A stretch of 45,133 bases of DNA from Aphanizomenon flos-aquae FACHB-1287 (GTDB taxonomy: Bacteria > Cyanobacteriota > Cyanobacteriia > Cyanobacteriales > Nostocaceae), in contig NZ_JACJTO010000035.1 of assembly GCF_014698755.1 (NCBI RefSeq), positions 1-45,133 on the forward strand. The letters run 5' to 3'. Positions 25,559 through 35,649 of the stretch are shown here, in pieces (within the stretch, counting starts at the first letter, position 1; each line of letters begins with the position of its first letter). The position numbers and the translations under genes were made by a program. The notes beneath the pieces were generated by a model. It searched no databases. It was not told where the DNA came from and saw only the letters and a list, made by a program, of their open reading frames with translations.

Positions 25559-26842
25559 GTGAGCGTCCACTCTCTAATTGAACAAGCCACAAACCCCCCG
25601 GAGTCAGGTATTATGCCATCTACACCCTTTGATTTTGATAGCTTTGATGGGGCTGTCATGTCTACATACAGTCGGTTTCCTTTGGCTTTAGAACGGGGCG
25701 CTGGTTGCCGTGTTTGGGATAGTCAGGGTAAGGAATATTTGGATTTTGTTGCGGGTATTGCTACTTGTACTCTAGGACACGCCCATCCAGCAATGGTAGA
25801 GGCTGTAACTAGACAAATCCAAAAATTGCATCATGTCTCTAATTTGTACTATATTCCCGAACAGGGTGCATTAGCTAAATGGATTGTTAATCATTCTTGT
25901 GCAGATAGGGTATTTTTCTGTAATTCTGGCGCTGAAGCCAACGAGGCAGCCATTAAACTAGCCCGGAAATATGCCCACACTGTCCTAGAAATTGCCCACC
26001 CGATCATTTTAACAGCCCATGCCAGTTTTCATGGACGGACTTTAGCCACGGTTACTGCCACTGGACAACCAAAGTATCAAAAACATTTTGATCCTTTAGT
26101 TCCTGGTTTCCACTATATAAATTATAACGATATTCGAGCAGTGGAAGCCGCTGTGACTGAATTAGATGAAGGTAATTATCGGGTCGGGGCAATTTTAATT
26201 GAACCATTACAGGGGGAAGGTGGAGTTCGTCCCGGAGATATTGCCTATTTTAAGCGTTTGCGGGAGATTTGCGATGAAACCGGGATTTTGTTGATTTTCG
26301 ACGAAGTGCAGGTTGGTATGGGACGGAGTGGTAAATTATGGGGTTATGAACATTTGGGGGTAGAACCGGATATTTTCACCAGTGCTAAAGGTTTGGGAGG
26401 TGGTATTCCCATTGGTGCGATGATGAGTAAGAAATTCTGCGATATTTTTCAACCGGGAGAACACGCAAGTACATTTGGTGGTAATCCTTTTGTCTGTGGT
26501 GTGGCGCTGAGTGTTTGTGAGACTTTGGAAAAGGAGAATATTTTACAAAATGTCATAGAACAGGGTGCACATTTAAGAGAGGGATTAAGAGCGATCGCAC
26601 TTAACTATCCTCAATATATCACAGAGGTACGCGGTTGGGGTTTAATTAGTGGCATGGAAATCAAAGCCGATATTCCCTTAACTGCGCCTGAAGTTGTCAA
26701 GGCTGCCATGGAAGCAGGTTTATTACTTGTTCCTGCAGGTCCTAAGGTTGTGCGATTTGTACCGCCTCTAATTGTCACAGAGGCAGAAATCAATGAAGCA
26801 TTAAAAGCTGTAGAAAAAGCATTAGCTAAACTGACAGCATAG
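25559..26842 (+). CDS. argD: Acetylornithine aminotransferase ArgD
   Basis: A 427-residue class III PLP aminotransferase. It has GAGCRVWDSQGKEYLDFVAGIATCTLGHAHP, the phosphate-binding FFCNSGAEANEAAIKLARKY, LIFDEVQVGMGRSGKLWGYEH and the Schiff-base lysine K277 in TSAKGLGGGIPIGAM. These are typical of ArgD, which converts N-acetylglutamate semialdehyde to N-acetylornithine in arginine synthesis. In cyanobacteria arginine also feeds cyanophycin. The start is GTG, with AGGAG 8 bp upstream. The first ~30 residues are an unconserved extension usual in cyanobacteria. Other arg genes are not adjacent. Confidence 0.93.
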   Translation: MSVHSLIEQATNPPESGIMPSTPFDFDSFDGAVMSTYSRFPLALERGAGCRVWDSQGKEYLDFVAGIATCTLGHAHPAMVEAVTRQIQKLHHVSNLYYIPEQGALAKWIVNHSCADRVFFCNSGAEANEAAIKLARKYAHTVLEIAHPIILTAHASFHGRTLATVTATGQPKYQKHFDPLVPGFHYINYNDIRAVEAAVTELDEGNYRVGAILIEPLQGEGGVRPGDIAYFKRLREICDETGILLIFDEVQVGMGRSGKLWGYEHLGVEPDIFTSAKGLGGGIPIGAMMSKKFCDIFQPGEHASTFGGNPFVCGVALSVCETLEKENILQNVIEQGAHLREGLRAIALNYPQYITEVRGWGLISGMEIKADIPLTAPEVVKAAMEAGLLLVPAGPKVVRFVPPLIVTEAEINEALKAVEKALAKLTA

Positions 26843-26848
26843 GTACTT

Positions 26849-26897
26849 AAAAATTCGTAATTCGTAATTTTAAGAATTATCAATTACGAATTTTTTA
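26849..26897 (+). terminator. Hairpin after argD built from AATTCGTAATT repeats
   Basis: AAAAATTCGTAATT (26849-26862) pairs with AATTACGAATTTTT (26882-26895), ending in a T-run. It begins 6 bp after the argD stop. The arms are the same GAATTAC/GTAATTC heptamer type as the STRR array at 16925, so a repeat pair appears to serve as the terminator. Confidence 0.6.
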
Positions 26898-27025
26898 TCT
26901 TGACAAATTTGGCTCTACCGGAGTTAGTGTGATAAAAAAGATTACCATCTTTGTACCGCGTTTAATCTCAAACCGCTGCAAGTTTTGTAATTGGGGCTTC
27001 AACTTCTATATTGGTTAGGGAAGCA

Positions 27026-27145
27026 ATGTCTTCCAATGGTGAAAACTACACATTTTTAATTGAAGGACGTATTACCCAATTTGCTGCATTACTCTTATTA
27101 GGAATTAGTATTTACGGTTTTGCAGATTTAATGATAATGTTGTAA
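27026..27145 (+). CDS. Possible small single-TM protein (or remnant)
   Basis: An ATG preceded by GGGAAG encodes 39 residues: a polar start (MSSNGENYTFLIEGRITQ) and one strong hydrophobic segment (FAALLLLGISIYGFADLMIM). The frame is open upstream to 26966 without another ATG. I do not recognise the protein. It could be a real small membrane protein or the last helix of a decayed larger one, since the surrounding 450 bp between argD and the transposase fragment is full of gene remnants. Confidence 0.3.
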   Translation: MSSNGENYTFLIEGRITQFAALLLLGISIYGFADLMIML

Positions 27146-27227
27146 GTTTTCTGCAAATTGTCAGTAGTACATTGAGATTCCCAACTTCTGACAAGAATTG
27201 ATGATTTTTGACCAAATAAGGGATATT

Positions 27228-27314
27228 TTATCCCTCAATAATCGCTTTTTCTTCTGGGGTTAATTTATATAGTTTATAAACGATTTCATCAATGGGTGCT
27301 AAGTCATCATCAAG
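27228..27314 (-). pseudogene. C-terminal remnant of a type II/IIG restriction-modification protein
   Basis: On the minus strand, reading toward 27228, the frame gives LDDDLAPIDEIVYKLYKL then TPEEKAIIEG and a stop. The pattern IDxxVYxLYxLTxEExxIIEG is the usual C-terminus of Eco57I/TaqI-type restriction-methylase proteins. Its frame is cut at 27315 by a stop, exactly where the transposase fragment begins. Only 28 codons survive. Confidence 0.5.
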
Positions 27315-27652
27315 TTAAACTGTTTAGTTCCCTTAATCTGTCAACAGGCAGTCCGGAAGATAATTTGATAAATTTTGGTCATGACAGAGATATTTATCGT
27401 TTACGGTGGGGAGTTGAACTGTTATGGAAATTTTTAAAGATGCACCTAAAACTGGATAGATTAATCACTAAAAATGTTAATGGTATTGCTATTCAAATTT
27501 ATGCTAGTCTCATCGCTTATCTGATTTTACAACTTGTATCTGTTCCGAAAGAATGGGGTGAAAAGATGTTAGATAAATTCCGCTATCTTCAAGCTTGTAT
27601 GTGTCAACAAATCAGTTATGTTCATTGGATGGAAGATATTATGAAATGTTGA
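27296..27652 (+). pseudogene. IS4-type transposase, C-terminal fragment
   Basis: About 110 residues match the end of an IS4-family DDE transposase. The Y-(2)-R-(3)-E-(6)-K signature is visible in IYRLRWGVELLWKFLKMHLK, followed by LDRLITKNVNGIAIQIYASL and the usual C-terminal helices. The first two catalytic Asp and the whole N-terminal two thirds are missing. The first few codons (VLSHHQ) are antisense to the restriction-enzyme remnant and not part of the transposase. No terminal inverted repeats were found, so the element is dead. Confidence 0.75.
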
Positions 27653-27776
27653 CATTTTTACCCTTGATAATACTACTATACTTAAATATGTAAAGTTTTG
27701 TAACGACATTCAACATTTCTGTAAAGAAACCATTCCTCTTTAAAAATTACTGTCTATATAAATCGTGAGTCAGCTT

Positions 27777-28439
27777 TTAGAAATTAATCCGGCGATAAAC
27801 TTCAGTAAGGGGGACTTCTACATTTAAACTATGTAATAATATAGACTGATCAGGATGATCATAAACTTGCCATTGCCAGCGAACTGCTTGCAGCAGCGCT
27901 AGTTCCCTCCGGGACGCTCCGCGAACGCTATCGCTACTATCATCAAGTTTGTGATAATGCTCAATATAGGGTTCAGTTTGGCTAACTAGCAGATATTCGC
28001 AAAAGCTAGGAAGTGAGCGATATTTTCTAAATTTATCACCTCTATCATAACCTTCAGTAGAGGGTGATAAAACTTCCACAATTACTAAAGGATTGAGAAT
28101 TTCGTCAGTGCGCTCACCGTTAAACTCCGGTTCACCATTAATTACAAGAACATCAGCATAAGTACCATGATTAAACTCAGAAATCCAGATTCTTAAGTCC
28201 CCATTATAAGTTTGAAAATTAGTGTCTCTGAGAGCTACATTAAGTAAAGTAGTAATATTGACGGTAAGACGGCTATGAACTTCTGAACCTCCAGCCATTG
28301 CAATAATTTCTCCGTTCCGATATTCATGTTTTTCTGCGGCGGTTTCCTCCATCACTCGATACTCATCTGGAGTGAAGTGAGTTGTTGTTATATCCTGGGT
28401 AATATTGGGGGGACTGGTTTGAGTAATAACCACGATCAA
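27777..28439 (-). CDS. Uma2 family (DUF820) putative nuclease, with repeat insertion
   Basis: A 220-residue Uma2-family protein (PD-(D/E)XK-like fold, very abundant in cyanobacteria). Core residues are HEYRNGEIIAMAGGS near 38-52, ADVLVING (the Asp), LVIVEVLSPSTEGYDRGDKF (the Glu and downstream Lys region) and YLLVSQTEPYIEHY. The biological role of the family is not established. The first ~20 residues are unconserved, so the true start may be at M30. Between KLDDSSD and RWQWQVYDHP there is an extra stretch (SVRGASRRELALLQ) encoded by a dispersed palindromic repeat that keeps the frame open. The gene may still be functional. Confidence 0.8.
   Translation of the reverse strand: MIVVITQTSPPNITQDITTTHFTPDEYRVMEETAAEKHEYRNGEIIAMAGGSEVHSRLTVNITTLLNVALRDTNFQTYNGDLRIWISEFNHGTYADVLVINGEPEFNGERTDEILNPLVIVEVLSPSTEGYDRGDKFRKYRSLPSFCEYLLVSQTEPYIEHYHKLDDSSDSVRGASRRELALLQAVRWQWQVYDHPDQSILLHSLNVEVPLTEVYRRINF
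27895..27933. repeat. Dispersed palindromic repeat inside a Uma2 gene
   Basis: This GC-rich segment contains CCCTCCGGGACGCTCCGCGA followed by ACGCTATCGC. It is the well-known Nostocales intergenic repeat of the TCCGGGACGCTCCGCGAACGC type. Here it lies within coding sequence and is translated in frame. Its composition contrasts sharply with the AT-rich surroundings. Confidence 0.65.
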
Positions 28440-28605
28440 ACCTCACGAATAATTGGTTTTATTTTAAGATAGTTCTTCCTTATCAGCTTTATGATAACAA
28501 ATTTTAAATCAATTGTCAAGCCCCAAATACAGTTTTTTGCGATCGGATTTTAGGTCTTTGATTTCCTATATACTAGTTAACAAATAAAATTAGGAGTTAT
28601 AAGTC

Positions 28606-31600
28606 GTGTCTGAAGAGACTAAAACCCATTGCTTCGTAGTTGGCATTGGGGCTTCTGCGGGAGGACTACGCGCATTAGAAGAATTTTTTGATAATATGCC
28701 CGCAGATAGTGGTGCGGCCTTTGTTGTCGTGCAACACCTCTCTCCAGATTTTAAAAGTTTAATGAAAGAACTGCTGGAACGTCGCACCCGCATGATAGTC
28801 AAACGGGTACAAAGCGGAATGCAGATTGAACCGAATACAGTATATTTAATTACGCCTCAGAATAATTTAGTTGTTAATGATGGGATTTTAGAGTTAATTC
28901 AGCAAAGCGAACCCCCTCGACAGCAACCCAATTTTCCCATTGATATTTTTCTCGATTCCCTGTCAAGAGATAGGGGAGAACAAGCAATGGCTGTAATCCT
29001 CTCAGGAACGGGAAGTGATGGAACAAGGGGAATACAGAGCATTAGCGAGTCCGGTGGGTTAACATTTGTCCAATCACCAGGGACAGCAGAATTTGATGGT
29101 ATGCCCCAAAGTGCGATCGCTACAGGTATTGTAGATCAAGTGCTACCACCGGCAGAAATGGCGCGGACGATTTATGAAATCATCCAAATGCAGCGTCAAG
29201 GCGCAAGTCCAGGGGAATCTTTACTGCCAGAATTAGAATCAGAGAAACTCCGCGCGATTATCCAAATTCTCAACCAATACGAAAAACTCGATTTTTCCTA
29301 TTATAAACCCAGCACTCTCAGCCGCCGCATTTACCGTCGTTGTTCTCTCAGTGGGCATAATCTCTTAGATGAATATGTAGAATATTTAACTACCTCTAGC
29401 GAAGAACGCTCACTGCTACGAGATGATTTAATGATTGGGGTGACAAGATTTTTTCGAGATTCCGCAGCTTGGGACTACTTAGATAAGGAAGTATTACCAG
29501 AATTAATTAGCCCTTTGGAAAATGGTCAGCAGCTAAGGGTGTGGGTAACAGCTTGTGCTACTGGTGAAGAAGCCTATTCTATGGCCATTTTAATGGATGA
29601 GGTCATCAACCGCTTAGGTAAACAACTGAGTGTAAAAATTTTTGCTACAGATATAGATGCAGCCGCTTTAAGTAAAGCCGCCGAAGGGATTTATCCTGAA
29701 AGTATTAGTATTGATGTTTCTCGAAAACGGTTAGAAAAATATTTTACCTTCCGTAACCGTAATTTCCATGTGTCGCGGGCGTTGCGGGAAATGATTATTT
29801 TTGCTCCCCACAACTTGGCTAAAAATGCGGGATTTACGCGAATGCACCTGATTAGCTGTCGTAATGTTCTCATTTATATGCAGCCAGTTTTGCAACAGCA
29901 CGTTATGAGAATGTTGCATTTTTCATTGATGCACAAAGGTATTTTATTATTGGGTGCTGCAGAAACACCAGGAGAATTAATTGAAGAATTTAGTCCCCTG
30001 TATGAGAAATTCAAAATTTATCAAAAGCGACGCAATGTGCGTTTACCAATTCTCAATCAAAATTTAGAATATATAACTCCTGTTGTCGCTCGTCCTAGTC
30101 AAACTAGACGGGGTACGGTGCAATTTGATCCGGCTTTGGGTGCCGCATTTAGTGCTTTTGTTCGCCGTAGACAATGTACCTGTTTATTAGTTAACGATGA
30201 TTTAGAATTATTTCACGTCGTTACTGATATGGTCCAGATTATGCAAGTCCCAGAAGGACAAATGACTAGAGCGATCGCCGATTTAGTCCCAAATACTCTA
30301 AAATTACCTATTAATACTGCCCTACATCGTGCTAAAAGAGAACGAAAAACTGTTCTTTATGGTAATATTCACTTAAATCAAGCTAATAATATTCGCAGTG
30401 TTAATTTAGAAGTTACTTATCATACGGGAGATACCCGCATGACGGACTTCTTTATGTTAATTATTGAAAATGAAGAACGTCCTTCTTTACCAAACCGTCC
30501 TGAAGCCTTTCAACAAGACGCAGAAGCAACTCAGCGCATTCTTGATTTAGAATACGAATTACAGCAGACTAGGGAAAATCTACAAGCCACAATTGAGGAA
30601 TTAGAAACCACTAATGAAGAACAACAAGCCACTAATGAAGAATTGTTGGCTTCTAATGAAGAGTTACAAAGTACAAATGAAGAACTTCACTCTGTTAATG
30701 AAGAACTATATACAGTTAATACAGAATATCAAACTAAAATTCGTCAATTATTAGAATTATCCAACGACGTAGATAATCTGCTGCGAAGTAGTGAAATTGG
30801 CGTAATTTTCCTAGATAGAGAATTACGAATTCGTAAATTTACCCCCGCTGCTACGACAGCTATTAACCTGTTAGAAACTGATGTTGAACGCCCAATTCAG
30901 CATATTACCCATAATATGAATTGTCCTAATCTGCTAGAATTGTTACAGCGGGTAGTGGAAACAGAAAAACCTATTGAACAGGAAGTAAGGCTAAATAATA
31001 CGGAAAATCATTTACTGATGCGTTTATATCCATATCTTAGAGATGATGGACAAGCAGATGGGGTAGTAATTACTTTTGTAAATATTAATGAAATTAAGCA
31101 GGTACAAGAAGCTCTACAACGTCGTACGGAGGAATTAGAAAAACTTTATAATACAAATCCCGTGGGGTTGGTACTCCATGACGAAGAATTGCAGTTTGTG
31201 CGAGTTAACGAAGCTATGGCGGAAATTAACGGTTTACCAGCTAATGCACATATCGGTAAAAAACTGCGAGAAGTATTACCAGATTTAGCTAATCGGGTTG
31301 AACCAATTTTACATCAAGTATTGACAACAGGAAAACCGATTCGCAATCTTGAGATTTCCGGGTTTACACCCTCCCAGCCAAATGTTCAAAGACATTGGAT
31401 TGCTAGTTATTATCCTGTTAATCAACTTGACGGTGGTAAGGCTGTGAGTGCGGTAGTTGTAGAAGTTACCGAACTCAAACAAGCACAAATGGCTTTACTA
31501 CAAAGTGAAGAAAGATTACGAGCTTTGATGAATTCTAGCCAAACTATTTTATTTAGTTGTCAACCCACTGGGGATTATCGAGCTACCTTTATTAGTGATA

Positions 31601-33936
31601 ACGTAGAGTTGATTTTAGGTTATTCCCCAGAGGCGTTTTTAGATGAAGCTGGGTTTTGGTATGATTATATTCATCCTGAAGATAAAGAGCGAGTATTATT
31701 AGGATTAAATCGCTTAGAATTTGATAATATTTATTCTTTAGAATATCGGTTACGTTCTGCTGAAGGTGGTTATCGGTGGTTTTTTGCTCAGTTGCGCTTA
31801 ATTAGAGATCAGGATAATAAAGGGTTAGAGTGTGTGGGCTATTTAGTAGATATTAGCGATCGCAAAGCCGCAGAAAAGATTCTAGAACAACAGGTACAAA
31901 GAGAAAGACTATTAAAACAAATTACCGACGAAATTCGCCAAAGTCTCGAACCCCAAAAAATCTTTGAAACCTCTGCGAACCGTATTGGTGAAGCCTTTGG
32001 GGTAGATCGTTGTTTTCTCCATACTTACGAAGTCGAGCCAATAGAACACCTCCCTATAGTTGCAGAATATTTAAGCGGTGACATAGCTTCTATTCAAGGA
32101 GTGTTAGGACCTATTGCTGGTAATCCCCACATTCATCAACTGCTCCAACAAGATACAGCGATTATTATAGATGATGTATTTACAGATCCATTAGTATCAT
32201 CAAGTAGGGAAGTTTCTCAACAAATCGGACTAAAATCCATATTAGCCATTCGCACCTCCTATCAAGGAAAGGCCAACGGGTTGATTTGTTTACATCAATG
32301 CAATCATCAACGCCATTGGATTACTGAAGATAGTGCCCTTTTAGAGGCTGTAGCTGCTCAAGTTGGAATTGCGATCGCTCATGCTAAACTTCTACAACAG
32401 GCCGAACAGCGACAAATAGAACTCGCTCAACAAAACTTAGCCTTAGAAACAGCCACGGAAAAAGCCCAAGCAGCCAGTCGGACAAAAAGTGAATTTCTCG
32501 CCAATATGAGCCATGAAATTCGCACTCCCATGAATGCTATTTTAGGATTTTCCGAACTATTACAAAATCTCGTCAGTGATGATTTAGCTCAAAGTTATCT
32601 CCGAGCCATTCAAACCAATGGCCGCACCTTACTGACCTTAATTAATGATATCCTGGATTTATCGAAAGTCGAAGCCGGGAAACTGAAACTTAACTATGAA
32701 TCTGTCAATCTTCCCTCACTTCTGCGGGATATTCAACAAATGTTTCTGCAAAGAGCGCGGGAAAAAGGACTATTTTTAGATCTACAAATTGATGATTCCG
32801 TTCCCGTCAAAATATATATTGACGAGGTACGATTGCGGCAAATATGCGTTAATGTTGTCGGTAATGCTATTAAATTTACAGGGAAAGGTGGTGTAACTAT
32901 TCATGTTCATAGTCGGATTAACCCTAGCGTTCAGAATCACGCATATTTAGAAATTGCGGTTTCTGATACAGGTATTGGTATTTCTGCACGGGACCAAATC
33001 TTGATTTTTGATGCTTTCCGTCAAAGTCAGGGACAAAGTAATCGTAAATATGGCGGTACGGGGTTAGGATTAACTATTAGCCGCAGATTGACGCAAATGA
33101 TGGGTGGTATAGTTGAGGTAACAAGTGAATTAGAACATGGTAGCACCTTTACTTTGATATTTCCCGAAATTGCAACTACTCAAACTCCGACAATTTCACC
33201 GATATCAACCTTAAAAACCCATGATTTAAGTCAATTTCCCGCTTTAAAAATTCTCATAGTTGATGACGTACAATCTAACCGAGATTTACTTTCTGCCTAT
33301 TTCAATTCTACTCCCCATCAAGTTATGATGGCAGATAATGGGGTAATAGCTCTCAAATTAGCCGTTGAACATCATCCTGACCTGATATTACTAGATTTGG
33401 TCATGCCGCAAATGGACGGACAAACGGTTTTGCAAGCTTTAAAACATAATCCCTCAACAGCGGATATTTGCGTAATTATGGTGACAGCTTCTATCCAAGA
33501 ACAGGACTTTGAGGAATTACAACCCCTTGCTCAAGGATTTTTACGTAAACCAGTTAGTCCGCATGATCTTTTCAGTGAGTTACAACGTTTATTTCCTTAT
33601 CAACTATTAGTAGAATCAAACCCTAATTCTCCGCTACAAATAACTGAGCAGGTAATGTCTCCTTCCGCCTTAAAGAAGTTACCAGAACTGATAAAATTAT
33701 TACAACAGGAAGAAACATCTGTTTGGAAAACTTTACATCAAACCCTGTTAATTGATCAGCTACGAGTTTTCGCGCTTAAATTACAAGCTTTAGCAGAGCA
33801 ATATGAATGTTATCATTTAGCAGAATATGCTAATACGCTGAAAAACCAAATTGATACCTTTGATTTGGCTCATTTAGCGAATACTGTTGCTAATTTCCCA
33901 GCAATTAGTAAAAAATTACAGAAATTGCTACCTTAA
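28606..33936 (+). CDS. CheB-CheR-PAS-GAF hybrid histidine kinase with REC domain
   Basis: A 1776-residue multidomain signalling protein. In order it has a CheB methylesterase (S17 in GASAGG, H44 in VVQHLSP, D138 in GTGSDGTRG; no N-terminal receiver); CheR methyltransferase (about 208-475; [16 protein letters not shown] site, [10 protein letters not shown]); a PAS-like region (500-630); and a coiled coil of NEELxxxNEEL repeats (645-718). Three PAS domains (725-840, 843-960, 967-1090), GAF (1100-1265), HisKA with H1303 in [12 protein letters not shown], and HATPase (GGTGLGL) follow. It ends with a receiver (D1597 in [13 protein letters not shown]) and a helical tail resembling an Hpt but without an evident His. 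The start is GTG with AGGAG upstream. It is probably a cytosolic sensor, and the GGDEF gene downstream is a likely partner. Confidence 0.92.
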   Translation: MSEETKTHCFVVGIGASAGGLRALEEFFDNMPADSGAAFVVVQHLSPDFKSLMKELLERRTRMIVKRVQSGMQIEPNTVYLITPQNNLVVNDGILELIQQSEPPRQQPNFPIDIFLDSLSRDRGEQAMAVILSGTGSDGTRGIQSISESGGLTFVQSPGTAEFDGMPQSAIATGIVDQVLPPAEMARTIYEIIQMQRQGASPGESLLPELESEKLRAIIQILNQYEKLDFSYYKPSTLSRRIYRRCSLSGHNLLDEYVEYLTTSSEERSLLRDDLMIGVTRFFRDSAAWDYLDKEVLPELISPLENGQQLRVWVTACATGEEAYSMAILMDEVINRLGKQLSVKIFATDIDAAALSKAAEGIYPESISIDVSRKRLEKYFTFRNRNFHVSRALREMIIFAPHNLAKNAGFTRMHLISCRNVLIYMQPVLQQHVMRMLHFSLMHKGILLLGAAETPGELIEEFSPLYEKFKIYQKRRNVRLPILNQNLEYITPVVARPSQTRRGTVQFDPALGAAFSAFVRRRQCTCLLVNDDLELFHVVTDMVQIMQVPEGQMTRAIADLVPNTLKLPINTALHRAKRERKTVLYGNIHLNQANNIRSVNLEVTYHTGDTRMTDFFMLIIENEERPSLPNRPEAFQQDAEATQRILDLEYELQQTRENLQATIEELETTNEEQQATNEELLASNEELQSTNEELHSVNEELYTVNTEYQTKIRQLLELSNDVDNLLRSSEIGVIFLDRELRIRKFTPAATTAINLLETDVERPIQHITHNMNCPNLLELLQRVVETEKPIEQEVRLNNTENHLLMRLYPYLRDDGQADGVVITFVNINEIKQVQEALQRRTEELEKLYNTNPVGLVLHDEELQFVRVNEAMAEINGLPANAHIGKKLREVLPDLANRVEPILHQVLTTGKPIRNLEISGFTPSQPNVQRHWIASYYPVNQLDGGKAVSAVVVEVTELKQAQMALLQSEERLRALMNSSQTILFSCQPTGDYRATFISDNVELILGYSPEAFLDEAGFWYDYIHPEDKERVLLGLNRLEFDNIYSLEYRLRSAEGGYRWFFAQLRLIRDQDNKGLECVGYLVDISDRKAAEKILEQQVQRERLLKQITDEIRQSLEPQKIFETSANRIGEAFGVDRCFLHTYEVEPIEHLPIVAEYLSGDIASIQGVLGPIAGNPHIHQLLQQDTAIIIDDVFTDPLVSSSREVSQQIGLKSILAIRTSYQGKANGLICLHQCNHQRHWITEDSALLEAVAAQVGIAIAHAKLLQQAEQRQIELAQQNLALETATEKAQAASRTKSEFLANMSHEIRTPMNAILGFSELLQNLVSDDLAQSYLRAIQTNGRTLLTLINDILDLSKVEAGKLKLNYESVNLPSLLRDIQQMFLQRAREKGLFLDLQIDDSVPVKIYIDEVRLRQICVNVVGNAIKFTGKGGVTIHVHSRINPSVQNHAYLEIAVSDTGIGISARDQILIFDAFRQSQGQSNRKYGGTGLGLTISRRLTQMMGGIVEVTSELEHGSTFTLIFPEIATTQTPTISPISTLKTHDLSQFPALKILIVDDVQSNRDLLSAYFNSTPHQVMMADNGVIALKLAVEHHPDLILLDLVMPQMDGQTVLQALKHNPSTADICVIMVTASIQEQDFEELQPLAQGFLRKPVSPHDLFSELQRLFPYQLLVESNPNSPLQITEQVMSPSALKKLPELIKLLQQEETSVWKTLHQTLLIDQLRVFALKLQALAEQYECYHLAEYANTLKNQIDTFDLAHLANTVANFPAISKKLQKLLP

Positions 33937-34261
33937 AGGCTGACAGCAGTCCCCGGCATGATAAAGTACAGATATTAATCATAAAACTCTTGTGGTGCGG
34001 TTATCTTGGTCGCTATTACTGTAGTTTAATCAAGTGAAATGTACTGTATTATATAGGACTCCTATTTGAGTTATGAACTAGTTTTTTTAATGAACCACAG
34101 AGACACAGAGGACACAGAGGGAGGAAAATAAGAGATGTTCACGTTTCATTTAGGATTGCTATATATATATACTTTAAGAATATAAAAGTCCCAGCAGCTA
34201 GAAGTCGCAATTAAATAAAAATTCTCACCTCCGTTTTCATGTTAAGTTGATTATATAAATA
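33937..34261. other. Intergenic region with ACCACAGAG repeat
   Basis: The 325-bp gap has no gene I can support. At 34093-34120 it carries ACCACAGAGACACAGAGGAC-type sequence, a dispersed repeat also seen in reverse orientation inside the MITE at 44590-44612 and, diverged, at 24280-24302. A promoter for the downstream GGDEF gene may lie in the TATATATATA region around 34161. Confidence 0.5.
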
Positions 34262-35509
34262 ATGGAAAAAACTGCTTTTAATCCACAGGATTGTACAATA
34301 TTAATTGTTGATGACCTCATTCAAAATATCGAAGTTTTAGGAAGAACTCTAGAAACACAAGGTTATTCTATTACCTATGCTCTGAGCGGAAAAGAAGCCC
34401 TCCAACGACTGCAAGTAATTCAGCCAGATTTAATTTTATTGGATTTATTAATGCCGGAAATGAGTGGTTTAGAAGTTTGTGAACAAATTAAAAATAATCC
34501 AGATTATTACCATATTCCAATTTTATTTCTAACTGCTAGTCATGAAGAAGAACACTTAATAGAAGCTTTTGAAAAGGGAGCGGCTGATTATGTAACCAAG
34601 CCTTTTCGCGCTACAGAATTATTAGCCCGTGTGCAGACACATATTCAATTAAAACGCCAAACTAGACAGTTACAACAAAGTGAAAATAAACTCAATACTA
34701 TTGTTACTTATATCAAAGATGGTATTTTAATTGTTGATGAATCAGGAGTTGTGAAATTTGCTAACCCGGCTGCAGCACAAATGTTTGATAGACGATTATC
34801 TAGTTTAATTAATCAGGAATTGGGGTTACCAATTGTAGTAGGAAAAGTTGCTGAACTTGATATTATTCGTCCTCATGGAATTCTTGGCCGTGCAGAAATT
34901 ACCGTTGGTGAGACTGAATGGTTAGAGCAAAAAGTTTCAATTGTCGCTCTGCGAGATGTGAGTGAACGCAATCAAATTGAGAAAAAATTAAGAATTGCTG
35001 TCAATAAACAGAAATTATTAAGTCAGAAATTAAAAAAATTAGCTACTACTGATGTTTTAACTGAAATTGCTAACAGACGGAATATTTTGGCAATTTTAGA
35101 GAACGAATTTCAAAAAACACAAGCTAATAATGAAATCTTTTCACTTTTATTAATTGATATTGATAACTTTAAATTTGTCAATGATAATTATGGATTTTTT
35201 ATTGGTGATCAAGTATTAAAAGAAATATCTCAATTTTTGGTTAATTATCTGGAAAATGCGGGTACAGTTGGGCGTTTAGGTGATGAAGAATTTATGATTA
35301 TTTTACCAGTTACAGAGTTACAAGGGGCTGTAGAACTGGCTGAACGTCTATGTGAGCAAATTCGTAATTTAGAGATAGATACCACTTCTGGTCCCATAAA
35401 AATTACTATTAGTATTGGTGTGACTGTTTATCAACCTGATGATAAAAATTACACAGTTATGTTAAAGCGTGCCTATAATCTTCTTTATCAAGATAAAGAG
35501 CAGTCCTGA
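34262..35509 (+). CDS. REC-PAS-GGDEF response regulator
   Basis: A 415-residue regulator with a receiver domain (10-125; D61 in LILLDLLMPEMSG, conserved Lys in YVTKPFRA). A short coiled coil and PAS domain (about 140-240; GILIVDESGVVKFANPAAAQ MF) follow, then a GGDEF domain (255-415; TDVLTEIANRR, LLLIDIDNFKFVNDNYG). The active-site motif reads GRLGDEEF where active cyclases have GG(D/E)EF, so the second Gly is replaced. Cyclase activity is therefore doubtful, although the metal-binding LIDIDNFK is kept. Proximity to the hybrid kinase suggests it receives phosphate from it (inference). Confidence 0.88.
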   Translation: MEKTAFNPQDCTILIVDDLIQNIEVLGRTLETQGYSITYALSGKEALQRLQVIQPDLILLDLLMPEMSGLEVCEQIKNNPDYYHIPILFLTASHEEEHLIEAFEKGAADYVTKPFRATELLARVQTHIQLKRQTRQLQQSENKLNTIVTYIKDGILIVDESGVVKFANPAAAQMFDRRLSSLINQELGLPIVVGKVAELDIIRPHGILGRAEITVGETEWLEQKVSIVALRDVSERNQIEKKLRIAVNKQKLLSQKLKKLATTDVLTEIANRRNILAILENEFQKTQANNEIFSLLLIDIDNFKFVNDNYGFFIGDQVLKEISQFLVNYLENAGTVGRLGDEEFMIILPVTELQGAVELAERLCEQIRNLEIDTTSGPIKITISIGVTVYQPDDKNYTVMLKRAYNLLYQDKEQS

Positions 35510-35649
35510 GCCTTAATTACTAGCACTATTTGTTACAAATCTCACTGAATAAAAATTCATCCCTAAGATTCTTTGCTCTTGTCTTTATCAGTTGCTACAT
35601 ACAGTTCTAAACTGTAGATGAGAGATAAAAGCCTGTTGGGGGAAATTTT

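Noticed and set aside
29691-29919. Small minus-strand open frames inside the hybrid kinase gene
   Set aside because: They have no motifs or ribosome sites and lie wholly within a strongly supported coding region (CheR domain).
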